From assembly GCA_019359245.1 (NCBI GenBank), contig JAHHHR010000027.1, forward strand, positions 41,953-105,952: a stretch of DNA of 64,000 nt, written 5' to 3'. Below the pieces are notes generated by a model, which saw only the letters and a list, made by a program, of their open reading frames with translations, was not told where the DNA came from and searched no databases. This document shows positions 26,645 through 36,320 of the stretch, in pieces (within the stretch, counting starts at the first letter, position 1; the number at the start of each line of letters is the position of its first letter). The position numbers were made by a program, and so were the translations under genes. Source of the DNA: Nostoc desertorum CM1-VF14 (lineage in GTDB: Bacteria > Cyanobacteriota > Cyanobacteriia > Cyanobacteriales > Nostocaceae).

Positions 26645-27134
26645 ATTCAGTCAGCTGAATCATATCACGATCCGGTAACAATACTTTAGGAAAAAACAAT
26701 TAACTTCTTGTCAACATCAGGCAGTCAGTAAAATCGCGCTCACAGAAGCGAGAGAGCGGCTGATCGTGTGAGGGAGCGTGTGGGTGAATAATCAATAAAT
26801 GTTGCCTGAAAATTCAAAATTTCTTCCAATTTCAGTTTTTTGAGTGAATAATTATCCTCCAAGGTTTGAAGTAAGTTGGTGTCAATAAAATCAACTGGTG
26901 CTTGAGGAGCGTATGAACGTACCGCAAATCAGAAATTGTAGGGTAGCGGCAAGTCATTAAAGATCGCACCACTGCTGAATTCCAGAAAGCTCCAACTTTT
27001 GGGATGTACAATACCCTAGTTTCTTAGGCACTTTCCTAATTTACATTAATTTGCCAAAAGTGGTGATGGGCGATCGCTCTTCACTACGAGTATAAATTGA
27101 TAAATCTTAACTTAGTATCAAAATGCCAGTGTAA
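26645..27134. other. Intergenic region upstream of the atp operon, with a decayed gene end
   Basis: It should contain the atp promoter. At 26881-26897 the 17-mer GTCAATAAAATCAACTG repeats exactly at the 3' end of the next methyltransferase gene (27146-27162), and similarity continues into the following GCTTGAGGAGCGT. On the minus strand this piece can be read TLLKHQLILLTP, like the methyltransferase end TLLQQQLILLTPA. It looks like the stump of a duplicated copy. Confidence 0.5.
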
Positions 27135-28316
27135 TTAAGCAGGCGTCAATAAAATCAACTGCTGCTGAAGAAGCGTTCTAACCCCATCTAATCCCAGTTG
27201 TCCATCTGCCAAAATTTCCGCAACTGTTGAATTAGCATCACACTTTTGCATAAATTCAAACTCTGGTACAGATAAATTAACAATCTGGTAATCGTAATTA
27301 AAGAAACATTGGCTGGGAAATCCTTCAATACAAGGATTAAGTTCGGGAATCGCTTCCAGTAGGGCGTTATCGTCTGACCAGTCTGGCTTAATTAAGGGAG
27401 GACGACCGAGGAAAAACTCGTAATGAGTTACTTCTGGATCTAGTAATTCTATCAGGCGGTAAACCTGGCGATCGCTCAAATCTTTTGCTCGTTCAACTAA
27501 CTCTGGTGCTTTGCCCAAAAGTCTCTCCAAATCCCAGAAACTCGGATTCGAGAAACCAATAAACTCCAATCCCGAAGCATCTATTAATTCAAACAGCGTC
27601 TCAATATTGTAGTCAATTTCCTGGGGATGTACGTACATATCCGCAAAGTTTTCATCTTTGTGGTTTTCTAATGACCAACGCTGTTTATCGTATTTGACAA
27701 TTCGGTTATTTTCTGGTAAAGAGGCAAATATTTGTCGTCCGACTTGGACACCATCGCGGTAGTCGCCTTTTTTGTCACCTTGAAGAAGTGCGATCGCTTT
27801 TTGCATGAGTTGAATTTCCCAGCGCCCTAACTCCCCATAGACAAAAATGTGCATTAACCCGCCTGGGGCTAACTTTTTCGCCAAAGCTTGAATACCGCGA
27901 ATTGGATCGGAGGTATGATGCAAAACACCAACACAGTTGATTAAATCAAACTCACCCGGTAACTGTTCCACATCAAACAAGCTGAGGTGATGAAATTCAA
28001 CGCGAGTAGCCCCTGAACGCTGACAACGCTCTTTTGCTACAGCTAAAGCAGCAGTACTGAGGTCAATTCCCACAACAGAAGCTTGAGGATTGAGGTGAAC
28101 CAAGTACTCTGTACCCACACCAGTACCGCAACCTGCATCTAAAATCCGAATATCTTGCCTGTGGGGTTTTTGACCTGTGCAGAAGTTATGAGCAGCTAGC
28201 CAATTCCAGCGCCAGTTATAGCCTGGGGGTGGTTCATCCAACAAAGCTTCTGGCGGAAAGGGGTAGGTATTGTAGAGTTTGGCAACAGCAGCACTAACAG
28301 TTTGGGAATCGGACAT
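27135..28316 (-). CDS. Class I SAM-dependent methyltransferase with C-terminal extension
   Basis: I chose the ATG at 28316 (MSDSQTVSAAVAKLYNTYPFPPEALLDEPPPG); the frame is open to 28442 but that part overlaps the divergent neighbour's promoter. Residues ~60-170 form the SAM-binding domain: ILDAGCGTGVGTEYLVHL (motif I), ASVVGIDLS, FDLINCVGVLHHTSDP and LAPGGLMHIFVYG. The remaining ~200 residues (MYVHPQEIDYNIETLFELID, then HYEFFLGRPPLIKPDW and a C-terminal part ending LILLTPA) resemble the accessory region seen in many cyanobacterial family members. The substrate is unknown. It is divergent from the ComB-like gene. Confidence 0.8.
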   Translation of the reverse strand: MSDSQTVSAAVAKLYNTYPFPPEALLDEPPPGYNWRWNWLAAHNFCTGQKPHRQDIRILDAGCGTGVGTEYLVHLNPQASVVGIDLSTAALAVAKERCQRSGATRVEFHHLSLFDVEQLPGEFDLINCVGVLHHTSDPIRGIQALAKKLAPGGLMHIFVYGELGRWEIQLMQKAIALLQGDKKGDYRDGVQVGRQIFASLPENNRIVKYDKQRWSLENHKDENFADMYVHPQEIDYNIETLFELIDASGLEFIGFSNPSFWDLERLLGKAPELVERAKDLSDRQVYRLIELLDPEVTHYEFFLGRPPLIKPDWSDDNALLEAIPELNPCIEGFPSQCFFNYDYQIVNLSVPEFEFMQKCDANSTVAEILADGQLGLDGVRTLLQQQLILLTPA

Positions 28317-28393
28317 GATGAGGAATAACGCAGCATTTCTGAGTTTAGCGAATGCTGGACACTTCAGGTAGACAAATAATTGCGATCGCACCA

Positions 28394-29128
28394 ATGATTT
28401 ACAACCAATCAGAGTTTGATTTACGCTGTGAATGGGGTTCACAAGGAGTTGCTGAACTCGCTCCCATCAGTGATGTAATTGTAATAGTTGACATTCTCTC
28501 TTTTTCTACCTGCGTGGAAATTGCCACAAATAACGGCGCGATAATTTTTCCCTACGCATATAAAGATGAATCAGCCATAGATTATGCCAAGTCAGTGCAA
28601 GCAGAGTTAGCAAGTCATAGACAACGTTGGACTACAACTGGATATTCTCTTTCACCAAAATCGGTGAGTCAGATTCCTGCTGGAACTAGACTAGTTTTAC
28701 CCTCACCTAATGGTTCTTTTCTGACTTTACATACTGGAACTACACCAACTTTGGCTGGTTGCTTGCGAAATTGCCAAGCTGTAGCCCAGTTTGCTCAAAA
28801 GTATGGTGATAAAATCGCTGTGATTCCTGCTGGTGAAAGGTGGAAAGAAGATGATAGCCTTCGCCCTGCATTTGAAGATTTAATTGGTGCTGGGGCAATT
28901 CTCAGTTATTTAGATGGCAGTCTATCACCAGAAGCCGAAGTTGCTGTGACAACATTTCATGCTTTCCAGCAGGATTTATTAGGGTACTTGAAAAAATGCA
29001 GTTCGGGTAAAGAGTTGATTGAAAAAGGTTTTGAGTCAGATGTTGAACTGTCCGCCGCCTACAACATTAGTGATTGCGTGCCTTTGTTTACTGATAATGC
29101 TTATGTAGATTCCAGGCTACAGGCTTAA
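28394..29128 (+). CDS. ComB-like 2-phosphosulfolactate phosphatase family protein
   Basis: The ~244-residue protein starts MIYNQSEFDLRCEWG and shows DVIVIVDILSFSTCVEIATNNGA, LVLPSPNGS, AGCLRNCQAVAQFA, VIPAGERW and LRPAFEDLIGAGAIL, the ComB family pattern. Archaeal ComB dephosphorylates 2-phosphosulfolactate in coenzyme M synthesis. Cyanobacteria do not make coenzyme M, so the substrate here is probably different or the compound serves sulfolactate metabolism. An earlier ATG at 28352 is in frame; I prefer 28394 because the usual family N-terminus begins there. No Shine-Dalgarno sequence is clear at either. Confidence 0.8.
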   Translation: MIYNQSEFDLRCEWGSQGVAELAPISDVIVIVDILSFSTCVEIATNNGAIIFPYAYKDESAIDYAKSVQAELASHRQRWTTTGYSLSPKSVSQIPAGTRLVLPSPNGSFLTLHTGTTPTLAGCLRNCQAVAQFAQKYGDKIAVIPAGERWKEDDSLRPAFEDLIGAGAILSYLDGSLSPEAEVAVTTFHAFQQDLLGYLKKCSSGKELIEKGFESDVELSAAYNISDCVPLFTDNAYVDSRLQA

Positions 29129-29203
29129 GAGACTTCCAAATAAAATATCTCCAAACTGACACAAAAATCCTCTCTCTGTGTTCTCTGCGCGGCAGTCGCT
29201 CAT

Positions 29204-29256
29204 GGGGGAAACCCCCTTGGCGTTAGCCTCTCCCTTTGGGAGAAGACCGCGCTGCC
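29204..29256. repeat. Double-hairpin dispersed repeat
   Basis: GGGGG-AAA-CCCCC (29204-29216) is followed by TCTCCC-TTT-GGGAGA (29229-29243) and AGAAGACCGCGCTGCC (29241-29256). The last 16 bases recur exactly at 63829-63844. It is a Nostoc-type small dispersed repeat cluster between two genes. Confidence 0.65.
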
Positions 29257-29294
29257 TTGTCTCTGTGGTTACTTTATTTCTTAGAAATCCCTAA

Positions 29295-29825
29295 TTAAAG
29301 GTCGCACTCATTGGTTTGGCAATATTTGGCATTATCTATAAACTCTTGCAATTTATTCAAGGGAATTATCTGAAATGATGACCCACCCTGCACCTCAGCA
29401 GTAATATAAGCAAACTTTTGTCCGCGATAATACTGGTCACGTCCAACTTTGCTGATATATCGAGACTTTTGGAAGTCACTGGCAATATTAGAATTATAAA
29501 TATTTTGTAACAATTTCACTGCATTAGCATTTTTTGTGGTGAATTTGAGGCGTTTATCACCACTAACGGTTATGCCTTCTTTAGTCACTGTCCCATTTTG
29601 AGAAGTGACATCAGTATAAAAGTATAAATTTCCCTTTGTACCGTCGTAGCCGTGGGCTTCGCTGTTGTATCTCAGAGTTGGTAGTAAAGGTCTGGTCTTT
29701 GCCCACTTCACAACGGTGCTGATGTTTTGCTCAGGAAGCGCATTTGCAGGAGTGACAGCTAAAATAACTGCGATCGCAGACAGTGTAGCATTGAATAAAT
29801 AGTTAAATTTACAACTTTTGCTCAT
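29295..29825 (-). CDS. Secreted protein of unknown function
   Basis: The 176-residue protein has a clear signal peptide: positive N-terminus MSKSCKFNYL, hydrophobic core (NATLSAIAVILAVTP) and AXA-type cleavage site PANALP at about residue 29. The mature part is polar, with a probable beta fold (TLRYNSEAHGYDGTKGNLYFYTDV, then GITVSGDKRLKF). It ends with two Cys in AKYCQTNECDL that may form a disulfide. I do not recognise a family. It lies alone, facing away from apcE. Confidence 0.7.
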   Translation of the reverse strand: MSKSCKFNYLFNATLSAIAVILAVTPANALPEQNISTVVKWAKTRPLLPTLRYNSEAHGYDGTKGNLYFYTDVTSQNGTVTKEGITVSGDKRLKFTTKNANAVKLLQNIYNSNIASDFQKSRYISKVGRDQYYRGQKFAYITAEVQGGSSFQIIPLNKLQEFIDNAKYCQTNECDL

Positions 29826-30342
29826 AGTATTTTCCCTATATAAAATGTTGATAGCTAAAGCTTAATTCAACGGAATTTAAGAATTATTTTCCGTTGGCGT
29901 TATTTATGAATATTTAGCTGCCAGTAGCAAAAACAACTTAACATCGACTATTGACTACTGTCCACTGACATTGCCGTAGGCAAGTATAAGTTGTAATAAT
30001 CATAGGGTGGACACAGCCACAAACATAAAAATAGAGGCTTCCGGCATCAGTAGACCGTGCCTAGCCTATTTATTAGTTACAAAACTTAGATTTTGTCTCA
30101 GCCAAAGAAGAGTATGTACTCTTAAGACTGGATGTATCTAAGCTAGAGGTTCTACACAGTTCTTAATAAACCAGCTTTGAGAACGCAAAACGTTCTAATC
30201 TAAAAGCTAACCGGGTTAATTTACTGGCAGTTTTGCAGGCAGTACTCTCAAGCTTATAAAGCACAGACGCACCGATGTGTCAAGCCTCAAAGCGACCCAG
30301 ACTTAACACATAAATGATTATGATGGGAGTTTTACAAATCCG
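29826..30342. promoter_or_regulatory. Upstream region of the apc operon
   Basis: About 500 bp with no gene. It must include the apcE promoter and a long leader. A short hairpin GAACG-CAAAA-CGTTC occurs near 30180-30195, and GGGAG lies about 14 nt before the apcE ATG. Promoter elements could not be assigned reliably by eye. Confidence 0.45.
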
Positions 30343-33300
30343 ATGAGTGTTAAGGCAAGTGGTGGAAGCTCAGTTGCGCGTCCGCAACTATATCAAACCC
30401 TAGCTGTAGCGACAATTACCCAAGCCGAGCAGCAAGACCGCTTTTTGGGAAATGGTGAATTAGATGAACTGGCAAGCTATTTTGCATCTGGTGCAAAGCG
30501 TCTAGAAATTTCTCAGACGCTGACGGATAATGCCGAGATCATTGTATCTCGCGCTGCCAACCGGATTTTTGTCGGTGGTTCGCCAATGGCTTTTTTAGAA
30601 AAGCCCAGAGAAGTAGAAATAGTACCTGTTAGTGCTGGTGCTAGCGTTCAGCAAGGGATGCAACTGGGAACTGTAACCTACGTTGAAAGTCGTGGTGGGT
30701 TCCTAGAAAATTTACGTTCAATATTTAACTCATCCCCCAGTGGTCCGACACCTCCGGGTTTCAGACCAATTAACATTGCTCGATATGGCCCAGGCAATAT
30801 GGCCAAGAGCTTGCGGGATTTATCCTGGTTCTTGCGCTACGCTACTTATGCGATCGTTGCTGGCGACCCCAACATCATAGCGGTGAACACACGGGGTTTG
30901 CGGGAAATAATTGAAAATGCCTGCTCTGGTGAAGCAACGCTGGTAGCTTTGCAAGAAATCAAAGCTGGGTCACTTTCTTTTTTCCGCAAAGATCCTGAGG
31001 CTACAGAGATTGTGTCTCAGTACATGGATGTTTTGCTAACAGAATTCAAAGCAGCCACACCTTCCAATAAAGTTCGCCAACGCCCCTCTAGCGACCAGCA
31101 AGGATTGGAACTGCCGCAAATTTACTTTAATGCAGCAGAACGCCGTCCCAAGTTTGTGATGAAAACTGGGTTGTCAAGTAGCGAAAAAAATGAAGTAATC
31201 AAGGCTGCATATCGGCAAATTTTTGAGCGCGATATTACCCGTGCTTATAACTTGTCCATATCTGACCTAGAATCCAAGGTGAAAAATGGCGACATCTCCA
31301 TGAAGGAGTTTGTTCGTCGTCTAGCTAAATCTCCCCTTTACCAAAAACAGTTTTACCAGCCTTTTATTAACAGCCGAGTCATTGAACTAGCTTTCCGTCA
31401 CATTCTGGGACGGGGACCAAGTAGCCGCGAAGAAGTACAAAAATACTTCTCGATTGTTTCTAACGGTGGTCTGCCAGCCTTAGTAGATGCCTTAGTAGAT
31501 TCTGCGGAATACAGCGACTATTTTGGCGAAGAGACAGTACCCTACCTCCGGGGTCTTGGTCAAGAAGCACAAGAATGTCGCAACTGGGGACCGCAACAAG
31601 ACCTGTTTAACTACAGTGCGCCTTTCCGGAAGATACCTCAGTTTATTACCACATTTGCTGCTTACGAACAACCACTACCAGACCAACATCCTTACGGTTC
31701 TGGTAATGATCCCTTGGAAATTCAGTTTGGGGCGATTTTCCCGAAAGAAACTCGTAACCCCAGCACCAGTCCGGCTCCTTTTGGGAAGGATACCAAGCGC
31801 ATCCTGATTCACCAAGGGGCAGGAATTAAGAACCAAAATAGCAATCCCAAAGCGCGGGGTGAAGCTCCTGGTACTCTTGGGCCAAAGGTGTTCAAGTTAG
31901 ATCAACTGCCAGGTACTATTGGTAGAAAAGCTGCCAAAGGTTCTAGCGTTAGATTCTCTGAAAGCTCGACGCAAGCACTCATTAAAGCAGCTTACCTGCA
32001 AGTTTTCGGTCGTGATCTTTACGAAGGTCAGCGCCCGAAGGTATTGGAAATCAAGCTGGAAAACGGCGATATCTCTGTACGGGAATTTATCCGTGCTTTG
32101 GCTAAGTCGGATGTATTCCGCAATCTGTACTGGACATCGCTCTATGTTTGTAAAGCGATCGAGTATATTCACCGCCGCTTGTTGGGTCGTCCGACTTATG
32201 GTCGTCAAGAACTCAACAAGTACTTTGACATTGCTGCCAAACAAGGCTTTTATGCGGTGGTTGATGCCATTATTGACACCGTAGAATACACTGAAGCATT
32301 TGGTGAAGATACAATTCCTTACGAACGGTATCTGACTCCTGGTGGTGTATCAGGGCGACAATTACGCGTTGGTAGCATTCGTGAAGATGTTGCGGCGAAA
32401 GTTCAGAAGGAAGTAACGCCAAGCTTTGTGACACTGGGTACAGTCACAGAAAAACGGTCAGAACCAGATGTTCAGTTCCGCGTTAACCAAGGCGTTAGCA
32501 AGCAACGCGAACAAACCAAAATCTTTAAGTTGGTGGCGAATACCAGTGACAAAGTTGCAGTACAAACGTTGATTAGTGCTGCATATCGTCAAATTTTTGA
32601 GCGAGATATTGCACCATACATCGCCAAAAACGAATTTACGGCGTGGGAAAGCAAGCTGGGTAACGGCGAAATTAGTGTGAAGGAATTTATTGAAGGTTTG
32701 GGTTATTCTAACCTCTACCTGAAAGAGTTCTACACACCTTACCCCAACACCAAAGTAATTGAGTTGGGAACCAAACATTTCTTGGGACGTGCGCCACGAG
32801 ACCAAGCAGAAATCCGCAAGTATAACCAGATTTTGGCTACTCAAGGTATTCGTGCCTTTATTGCTGCCTTGGTAAATAGTGTGGAATATAACGAGGTATT
32901 TGGTGAGGATACGGTGCCTTACCGTCGCTTCCCGACTCTACCTGCGGCAAACTTCCCGAATACGGAGAAGCTGTACAACCAGCTTACCAAGCAAAACGAT
33001 GACGTAGTTGTACCGAGCTTTAAGCCAGTGCAACCGCGTGTAGGAGTTAGCAACGATACTCCGCTTTTGGTGCAGGCGATCGCAGATATAGCAGCGCAAA
33101 CAAATGGTAAGCCCTCATTTGCTGAACTGGGCCGTTCCTACAACGATGGTAGCGGACAACCTGTGGAAGTGGCTGTGCGTAAACATACACGCATTTACCG
33201 TTTAACTGAAAACACAAACCAAGCCGAAAGACAACAGGCGATCAACGCCATTTACTGTCAGGTATTGGATGTATTTAACGGTGAAGTGCCTGATAATTTC

Positions 33301-33618
33301 CGCCGTACTGACTTAGATAGCAAACTCCAGAATGGTGAAATTTCCGTTCGGGAGTTTGTGCGTGAACTAGCTAGTTCCCAAATCTATCGCGAGCGCTTCT
33401 TATCACCTTATCCTGATGCCAAGGTGATTGAGTTCCTCTTCCGCCACCTGTTGGGGCGTACACCCGCAGATCAGGAAGAAATTCGGCAGTATAACAATCT
33501 GCTAGTCAATAGCGGTTTGTCAGTTGCTGTAGAAGCAATAGTCGGAAGCCCAGAATATAGCCGCTACTTTGGTGAAGATGTTGTACCTTACAACCGTTTC
33601 CCAATAGGTAATAGCTAA
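30343..33618 (+). CDS. apcE: Phycobilisome core-membrane linker LCM (anchor protein)
   Basis: The 1091-residue scaffold and terminal emitter of the phycobilisome core. Residues ~1-230 form an allophycocyanin-like domain interrupted by a loop (about 80-145). Cys194 in ENACSGEATL is the phycocyanobilin attachment site. Four PBS-linker (REP) domains follow, each marked by AAYRQIFERDI-type, NGDISVREF(I/V)R and FRHLLGR motifs (about residues 285-400, 545-660, 745-865 and 960-1080), joined by long flexible arms. Four REP domains fit a pentacylindrical or tricylindrical-plus core as in other Nostoc. It anchors the phycobilisome to the thylakoid and passes energy to photosystem II. First gene of apcE-A-B-C. 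Confidence 0.98.
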   Translation: MSVKASGGSSVARPQLYQTLAVATITQAEQQDRFLGNGELDELASYFASGAKRLEISQTLTDNAEIIVSRAANRIFVGGSPMAFLEKPREVEIVPVSAGASVQQGMQLGTVTYVESRGGFLENLRSIFNSSPSGPTPPGFRPINIARYGPGNMAKSLRDLSWFLRYATYAIVAGDPNIIAVNTRGLREIIENACSGEATLVALQEIKAGSLSFFRKDPEATEIVSQYMDVLLTEFKAATPSNKVRQRPSSDQQGLELPQIYFNAAERRPKFVMKTGLSSSEKNEVIKAAYRQIFERDITRAYNLSISDLESKVKNGDISMKEFVRRLAKSPLYQKQFYQPFINSRVIELAFRHILGRGPSSREEVQKYFSIVSNGGLPALVDALVDSAEYSDYFGEETVPYLRGLGQEAQECRNWGPQQDLFNYSAPFRKIPQFITTFAAYEQPLPDQHPYGSGNDPLEIQFGAIFPKETRNPSTSPAPFGKDTKRILIHQGAGIKNQNSNPKARGEAPGTLGPKVFKLDQLPGTIGRKAAKGSSVRFSESSTQALIKAAYLQVFGRDLYEGQRPKVLEIKLENGDISVREFIRALAKSDVFRNLYWTSLYVCKAIEYIHRRLLGRPTYGRQELNKYFDIAAKQGFYAVVDAIIDTVEYTEAFGEDTIPYERYLTPGGVSGRQLRVGSIREDVAAKVQKEVTPSFVTLGTVTEKRSEPDVQFRVNQGVSKQREQTKIFKLVANTSDKVAVQTLISAAYRQIFERDIAPYIAKNEFTAWESKLGNGEISVKEFIEGLGYSNLYLKEFYTPYPNTKVIELGTKHFLGRAPRDQAEIRKYNQILATQGIRAFIAALVNSVEYNEVFGEDTVPYRRFPTLPAANFPNTEKLYNQLTKQNDDVVVPSFKPVQPRVGVSNDTPLLVQAIADIAAQTNGKPSFAELGRSYNDGSGQPVEVAVRKHTRIYRLTENTNQAERQQAINAIYCQVLDVFNGEVPDNFRRTDLDSKLQNGEISVREFVRELASSQIYRERFLSPYPDAKVIEFLFRHLLGRTPADQEEIRQYNNLLVNSGLSVAVEAIVGSPEYSRYFGEDVVPYNRFPIGNS

Positions 33619-33970
33619 TAGGGGATGGGGAATAGGGTACAGATTATTTACTGTCCCCTTTCCTTTTCGTAACGTTTCGTAATATTGCTCTCAGATTACA
33701 GCTAAAACCGGAAAATCTGAAAAGGAATATTACAAAGTGTTAAGAGCAGTCATAAATGCTCAACAGAATGCCGGAAAATGTTTTGCGGAAGGTAACTGAG
33801 TTTCAAAGCTTGTGTTCTTGTCTTGACTCAAGAAAACTCGTAATTAATTAGCCGTAACAGTTATTAAACTGTTGTATCTAAAAGAACGAGAAAACAAACT
33901 CAGTGAACCGAATTAAAGTCGTACCAGTTTAATCAAATCCTGGTTTCATTCGTATTGGAGGAATCCATTA
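33619..33970. promoter_or_regulatory. Spacer between apcE and apcA
   Basis: A 352-bp spacer, long for an operon. It begins with a GGGGATGGGGAATAGGG/CTGTCCCCTTTCC repeat-type hairpin near 33621-33665, which may terminate or attenuate apcE transcripts. It ends with GGAGGA 8 nt before apcA. A separate apcA promoter here is likely but not identified base by base. Confidence 0.5.
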
Positions 33971-34456
33971 ATGAGTATCGTCACGAAAGCTATCGTGAAT
34001 GCTGACGCAGAAGCTCGCTACCTCAGCCCTGGTGAATTGGATCGGATCAAATCCTTTGTTGCTAGTGGTGAGCGCCGTGTGCGGATTGCTCAAGTTTTAA
34101 CAGAAAATCGCGAACGTTTGGTTAAGCAAGCTGGCGATCAACTGTTCCAAAAGCGTCCTGATGTTGTGTCTCCTGGTGGTAACGCTTACGGTCAAGAATT
34201 GACCGCTACTTGTCTGCGTGACCTCGATTATTATCTCCGCCTCGTTACCTACGGTATCGTTGCTGGTGATGTTACCCCAATCGAAGAAATTGGTGTTATC
34301 GGTGTCCGCGAAATGTACAAGTCTTTAGGAACTCCTATCGATGGTGTTGCTGAAGGTATCCGTGGACTGAAGAATGTAGCTACTACATTGATGTCTGGTG
34401 ATGACGCTGCTGAAGCTGGTACTTACTTCGACTACTTAGTTGGTGCCCTGCTATAA
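33971..34456 (+). CDS. apcA: Allophycocyanin alpha subunit
   Basis: The 161-residue globin-like phycobiliprotein binds phycocyanobilin at Cys81 (ELTATCLRDLDYYLRLVTYGIVAGD). It pairs with ApcB into trimers that build the phycobilisome core and pass energy to ApcE and photosystem II. The length and N-terminus MSIVTKAIVNADAEARYLSPGEL are exactly those of the family. A strong ribosome site (GGAGGA) precedes it, and apcB follows after 65 bp containing a CTGTTTC/GAAACAG hairpin. Confidence 0.99.
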   Translation: MSIVTKAIVNADAEARYLSPGELDRIKSFVASGERRVRIAQVLTENRERLVKQAGDQLFQKRPDVVSPGGNAYGQELTATCLRDLDYYLRLVTYGIVAGDVTPIEEIGVIGVREMYKSLGTPIDGVAEGIRGLKNVATTLMSGDDAAEAGTYFDYLVGALL

Positions 34457-34521
34457 GGTGACGCTGTTTCTCTGCCGAAACAGAAGTATTGCAATACGGT
34501 TGGAAATAAGGAATTAATAAC

Positions 34522-35010
34522 ATGGCTCAAGACGCAATTACCGCTGTCATTAACTCCGCAGACGTTCAAGGTAAATACCTAGACTCTTCTGCTTTACAAA
34601 AGCTAAAAGGCTACTTTGCCACTGGCGAACTGCGGGTACGTGCTGCTAGCACCATCAGCGCTAACGCTGCTGCGATCGTTAAAGAAGCTGTAGCAAAATC
34701 TTTGCTATACTCTGACATCACCCGTCCCGGCGGCAACATGTACACCACCCGCCGCTATGCTGCTTGCATCCGTGATTTGGACTATTACCTCCGCTATGCC
34801 ACCTACGCTATGTTAGCTGGCGATCCTTCCATTTTGGATGAGCGTGTATTAAATGGCTTGAAGGAAACCTACAACTCTTTAGGAGTTCCCGTTGGTGCTA
34901 CCGTGCAAGCTATTCAAGCAATCAAGGAAGTAACCGCTAGCTTGGTTGGTTCTGATGCTGGTAAGGAAATGGGTGTTTACCTAGACTATATCTCTTCTGG
35001 CTTAAGCTAA
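34522..35010 (+). CDS. apcB: Allophycocyanin beta subunit
   Basis: The 162-residue beta chain has the chromophore Cys82 (YAACIRDLDYYLRYATYAMLAGD). Asn72 (RPGGNMYTT) is the residue normally methylated to gamma-N-methylasparagine. It partners ApcA in the core. AAGGAA lies 8 nt before the ATG. Codon use is strongly biased as expected for a very abundant protein. Confidence 0.99.
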   Translation: MAQDAITAVINSADVQGKYLDSSALQKLKGYFATGELRVRAASTISANAAAIVKEAVAKSLLYSDITRPGGNMYTTRRYAACIRDLDYYLRYATYAMLAGDPSILDERVLNGLKETYNSLGVPVGATVQAIQAIKEVTASLVGSDAGKEMGVYLDYISSGLS

Positions 35011-35232
35011 GAACTAGTTTGCGCCTAAAAATTTAGGTGCGACTTTATTAAGGTCTGGAAATCAGCCGTGAGTGCTAGAACGTTATATTGCTTATCTTGG
35101 TAAATTATCACTGATGAGTGTTGGTGGTCTAGTATTGATGTTTGATTTCCAGCCTTTGAATAATTAAAAGATTTGCACTCAAGATTTTGAGATAAAAAAG
35201 TTTTCACAAAGTTTACAGGAGATTTTCAAAAC

Positions 35233-35439
35233 ATGTCCCGTTTTTTTAAAATTACTGCTCTAGTCCCCAGCCAAACCAGAATTCGTACCCAACGCGAACT
35301 CCAAAATACTTACTTTACTAAATTAGTTCCTTATGAGAACTGGTTCCGTGAACAGCAACGCATTCAAAAAGCAGGCGGCACAATCATTAAGGTAGAACTG
35401 GCAACTGGTAAGCAAGGTACTAATGCTGGCTTGTCGTAA
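35233..35439 (+). CDS. apcC: Phycobilisome core linker LC7.8
   Basis: The 68-residue basic protein (MSRFFKITALVPSQTRIRTQRELQNTYFTKLVPY) fits inside allophycocyanin trimers and modifies their absorbance. It belongs to the CpcD-like linker family. AGGAG lies 10 nt before the ATG. A 222-bp spacer separates it from apcB, and a strong terminator follows. Confidence 0.98.
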   Translation: MSRFFKITALVPSQTRIRTQRELQNTYFTKLVPYENWFREQQRIQKAGGTIIKVELATGKQGTNAGLS

Positions 35440-35474
35440 TTACTGTAGATAAAACATTATTTTAGAGAATTGGT

Positions 35475-35502
35475 AAGAGGTCAGTAAAGACCTCTTTTTT
35501 TT
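35475..35502 (+). terminator. Rho-independent terminator of the apc operon
   Basis: Arms AGAGGTC and GACCTCT with a short loop are followed by eight T. It lies about 35 bp after the apcC stop. Confidence 0.95.
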
Positions 35503-35761
35503 GCTGCTTGTATTTTTGAAAATTCAAATAGCAAAGTAGTGGGGAAAACGAATAAGTGAAAATACGGTTGTAATAATAAGTATTTTTAGCATTAAAATGC
35601 GAACAGTTTTCCCTATTTTTTGACCTTTTAAAGCTGTAATAAAACTTTTCAAAGTTTAACTACGGAAAACCTTGTGATTTAAATAACCCTTTGGGGAATC
35701 AGTTGTCAAGTTTCGCTGAAATTCACAAAGCAAAATTAGGTACAGTCATGAGGAGGCTTCC

Positions 35762-36313
35762 ATGTACGGATTAGTAAATAAAGCAATTCAAGACATGGTA
35801 TGCAGTCGCTTTGGCGAAGAGACTTGGAAAGAAATTAAGCACAAAGCAGAGGTGGACATAGATGTTTTTCTCAATATGGAAGGCTATCCCGATGACATCA
35901 CCCACAAGCTCGTCAAAGCTGCTAGTGTCGTTCTGAGCTTATCTACCCAACAAATTATGCAAGCTTTTGGAGAATTCTGGGTTCAGTACACAGCCCAAGA
36001 AGGCTACGGCGAAATGATGGATATGAGTGGAGATACACTACCTGAATTTTTAGAAAACCTTGATAATCTTCATGCTCGTGTGGGAGTTAGCTTTCCCAAC
36101 CTCCAGCCCCCATCATTTGAGTGTACTGATATAGAAGAAAATTCTTTGAGCTTACATTATCGCTCTGATAGAGAAGGGCTAACGCCAATGATTCTTGGAC
36201 TAGTTCAGGGATTGGGAAACAGGTTTGATACAGAAGTTGATATTACTCAAACCCAGAATCGGGATGAGGGTGCTGAACATGATGAATTTTTAGTGATTTA
36301 TAAACCAAATTGA
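35762..36313 (+). CDS. H-NOX heme NO/O2-binding sensor protein
   Basis: The 183-residue stand-alone H-NOX domain (MYGLVNKAIQDMVCSRFGEETW) has the proximal heme ligand His104 (DNLHARVG) and the heme-propionate motif Y133-x-S135-x-R137 (HYRSDR). H-NOX proteins bind NO, CO or, in some, O2 at a b-type heme and change the activity of a partner. Facultative-aerobe and cyanobacterial members generally select NO; lack of an obvious distal-pocket Tyr cannot be judged by eye. GAGGAGG-like sequence (AGGAGG at 35751-35756) precedes the ATG. The partner kinase starts 7 bp after its stop, a typical H-NOX/HNOBA operon. Confidence 0.93.
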   Translation: MYGLVNKAIQDMVCSRFGEETWKEIKHKAEVDIDVFLNMEGYPDDITHKLVKAASVVLSLSTQQIMQAFGEFWVQYTAQEGYGEMMDMSGDTLPEFLENLDNLHARVGVSFPNLQPPSFECTDIEENSLSLHYRSDREGLTPMILGLVQGLGNRFDTEVDITQTQNRDEGAEHDEFLVIYKPN

Positions 36314-36320
36314 GTGTAGC

